Assembly: GCA_023485185.1 (NCBI GenBank)
Contig: JAMCZP010000112.1
Location: forward strand, 1-22,868
DNA length: 22,868 nucleotides
Direction of reading: 5' to 3'
Origin: Gammaproteobacteria bacterium
Lineage (GTDB): Bacteria > Pseudomonadota > Gammaproteobacteria > Pseudomonadales > Halomonadaceae
In this document: piece after piece, positions 21,571 to 22,868 of the stretch
Layout: every line of letters begins with the position of its first letter
How positions within the stretch are numbered: position 1 is the first letter of the stretch
Translations under genes and position numbers: made by a program
Notes under the pieces: generated by a model
The model's input: the letters and a program-made list of their open reading frames with translations, nothing else
The model's database searches: none
Told to the model about the DNA's origin: nothing

Positions 21571-22368
21571 TTAAATACTAAAGCGCTTCTTCAACCACGC
21601 GGCAACAGCGGCTTCACCGTGGTGACCGATCCGTTCGGCCCCCTGGATACGATCAAACAGCTCAGGGTGGGCATTGGCCATTACCTGGGCCTCCGCTGCT
21701 AAAACGAGCATTTCGGTATCGTTAAGGTTATCGCCAAAGGCCAAACAGTCTGCGGGCGTTAAGTCCAACCGTTCCAGCAGTGCCGCTAACGCCACGCCTT
21801 TATTGACCCCACCCGCCATGATCTCCAGCGAATCAATCGTAGAGTAAGTAATATGCAGCCCGTCGCCGTGGGCTTCATGGGCTTGGTTTTCCAACGCTTG
21901 CAGGGCAACTGGATCGCCCAAATAGAGCACCTTACCCACGCCGTTAATGTCCATTTGTGCAGGCGGCACTACTTCGTAGGTGAAGCCGGTGGAAGCATGA
22001 AGTGAGAGCAACTGCGGGGCTTGCGCATCAATATGCCAGCCGCTTTCACGATATAGGCTGAGCCGCACCTGTGGCGGGCGTGGCAGATTAATCAGCGTTT
22101 TTGCATGCTCAGGATCAACGTGATTAGCAGCCAATAAGGTGCCTTTTGGATCATGCACATAGGCGCCGTTAGTGCTGATCAAGTGCGCGGGGATATCCAA
22201 CTGATCGCGAAACACCTTCATATCGTGATAGTGCCGACCGGACGCAAGCGCTACATGGTGGCCTTGCTTTACCAATGCTCTCAGCACTTCAACGGTACTT
22301 TCGTGCAGCGTGTGGTCGCTCCCTAAAAGGGTGCCATCCAGGTCAGAAACAATCAGGCGGGGTGTCAT
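21571..22368 (-). CDS. Cof-type HAD-IIB family phosphatase
   Basis: A 265-aa haloacid dehalogenase-superfamily hydrolase, probably a phosphatase acting on sugar phosphates or phosphorylated cofactors. The catalytic motif I DLDGT (nucleophile D9, acid D11) sits at the N-terminus in IVSDLDGTLLGS. Motif II is ALASGRHY, the motif III lysine is likely in GGVNKGVAL, and motif IV is FGDNLNDTEML. The cap region between them makes it HAD-IIB (Cof/YidA-like). ATG 22368 (MTPRL) is preferred over ATG 22386 because GGAG lies just upstream and homologues start a few residues before the DxD motif. The substrate is unknown. Confidence 0.87.
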   Translation of the reverse strand: MTPRLIVSDLDGTLLGSDHTLHESTVEVLRALVKQGHHVALASGRHYHDMKVFRDQLDIPAHLISTNGAYVHDPKGTLLAANHVDPEHAKTLINLPRPPQVRLSLYRESGWHIDAQAPQLLSLHASTGFTYEVVPPAQMDINGVGKVLYLGDPVALQALENQAHEAHGDGLHITYSTIDSLEIMAGGVNKGVALAALLERLDLTPADCLAFGDNLNDTEMLVLAAEAQVMANAHPELFDRIQGAERIGHHGEAAVAAWLKKRFSI

Positions 22369-22541
22369 AGTGCGCTCCATCGGCATGGGTATTTAGCTTA
22401 ACCGATTCATTCGAGCGCATGTAAGCCTTTGACTCGCCGTTATCCAAGTGAACATCATGGCCTACTTCAATCGGCGACAATTGGCGCGGCCTGCGGGAAT
22501 CCGTATAGTGGCACCCTAACTCTCGCCAACTGATTGAGCTC

Positions 22542-22868
22542 ATGCTTCAGAATAACGCCATGCTTGCCCAGCTCAAGCAACAGATTCGTCAAACCACCCC
22601 CCGTGCTGAAGGGGTGATCAAAGCCACCGACAAAGGTTTCGGGTTTCTCGAAACCGACGACGGTGAATCCTATTTCGTCCCACCGCCCGCCATGAAGCAA
22701 GTGCTTCACGGTGATCGCGTTGAAGGCGTGATTCACGAGAACGGTGACAAAAAATCCATTGAGCCAGAAAAGCTGATTGAAGCTGGGCTGGATCGGTTTG
22801 TGGCCCGTGTGCAGAAGCGCGAAGGCCGCCTGTCCGTCGTGCCTGACCATCCGTCGATTAAAAACGTT
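22542..22868 (+). CDS. rnb: Exoribonuclease II (RNase II), 5' part, truncated by the window edge
   Basis: The first 109 codons of a gene running off the right edge. The protein starts [20 protein letters not shown] and aligns by eye with E. coli RNase II (LLAQLKQQL, TPRAEGVVKATEKGFGFLE, SYFIPPPQMKKVMHGDR, LAIVPDHP). This part is the N-terminal cold-shock/OB RNA-binding region; the catalytic RNB domain would follow outside the window. The enzyme degrades mRNA 3' to 5'. ATG 22542 has a weak upstream GAG and matches the known N-terminus. It is divergent from the HAD gene, with about 170 bases between them presumably holding both promoters. Confidence 0.9.
   Translation, partial: MLQNNAMLAQLKQQIRQTTPRAEGVIKATDKGFGFLETDDGESYFVPPPAMKQVLHGDRVEGVIHENGDKKSIEPEKLIEAGLDRFVARVQKREGRLSVVPDHPSIKNV

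Noticed and set aside
22467..22850. Minus-strand open frame at the right edge
   Set aside because: It is antisense to the clear rnb gene on the + strand and matches no family.

Overview
The window looks like chromosomal DNA from a moderately GC-rich gammaproteobacterium, most likely Halomonas or a close relative. This rests on the protein flavour (Pseudomonas-type long isocitrate lyase, BCCT osmolyte transporter, YcjX/YcjF, RoxA, RNase II) and is inference, because no marker gene such as rRNA is present. Most genes are ordinary housekeeping or transport genes. I see no phage, CRISPR array, tRNA, rRNA or intact insertion sequence.

Layout. (1) 46-3673, + strand: roxA (ribosomal oxygenase) overlapping a GNAT acetyltransferase, a terminator, a repeat-rich 390-bp gap, then a long-form isocitrate lyase gene (aceA) broken by an 11-nt insertion/duplication. 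(2) 3950-4817: a glycine-zipper lipoprotein and, convergent to it, a small membrane protein, sharing a bidirectional terminator. (3) 4995-10950: a nickel block with slyD (metal-binding prolyl isomerase), nikR on the minus strand and a divergent nikABCDE ABC importer. A textbook NikR operator (GTATGA-N16-TCATAC, in fact a 10+10 bp perfect palindrome) sits between nikR and nikA. (4) 10958-12921, minus strand: a YnfM-like MFS transporter and a MepS/Spr-like NlpC/P60 lipoprotein gene split by a perfect 97-bp tandem duplication. (5) 13019-15905, minus strand: an 821-aa protein with three DUF1266-like repeats and a GlsB/YeaQ stress membrane protein, preceded by a 12-bp-period tandem repeat array. 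(6) 16126-21497, + strand: yeaD (hexose-6-phosphate mutarotase), a 63-aa membrane protein, ycjX-ycjF and a BCCT transporter. (7) 21571-22868: a Cof-type HAD phosphatase on the minus strand and the 5' part of rnb (RNase II) running off the right edge.

The best supported and most striking observations are two genes, aceA and the mepS-like gene, each knocked out of frame by a short direct duplication whose removal restores a full-length family member. Either the strain (or the assembly) has suffered duplications, or these are reversible on/off states. The nickel block is a compact sensing-uptake-chaperone unit with a NikA-like binding protein that does not closely resemble E. coli NikA. I did not find a convincing completely new multi-gene system; the 12-bp array, the DUF1266 repeat protein and the repeat-bounded gap before aceA are the least explained parts.
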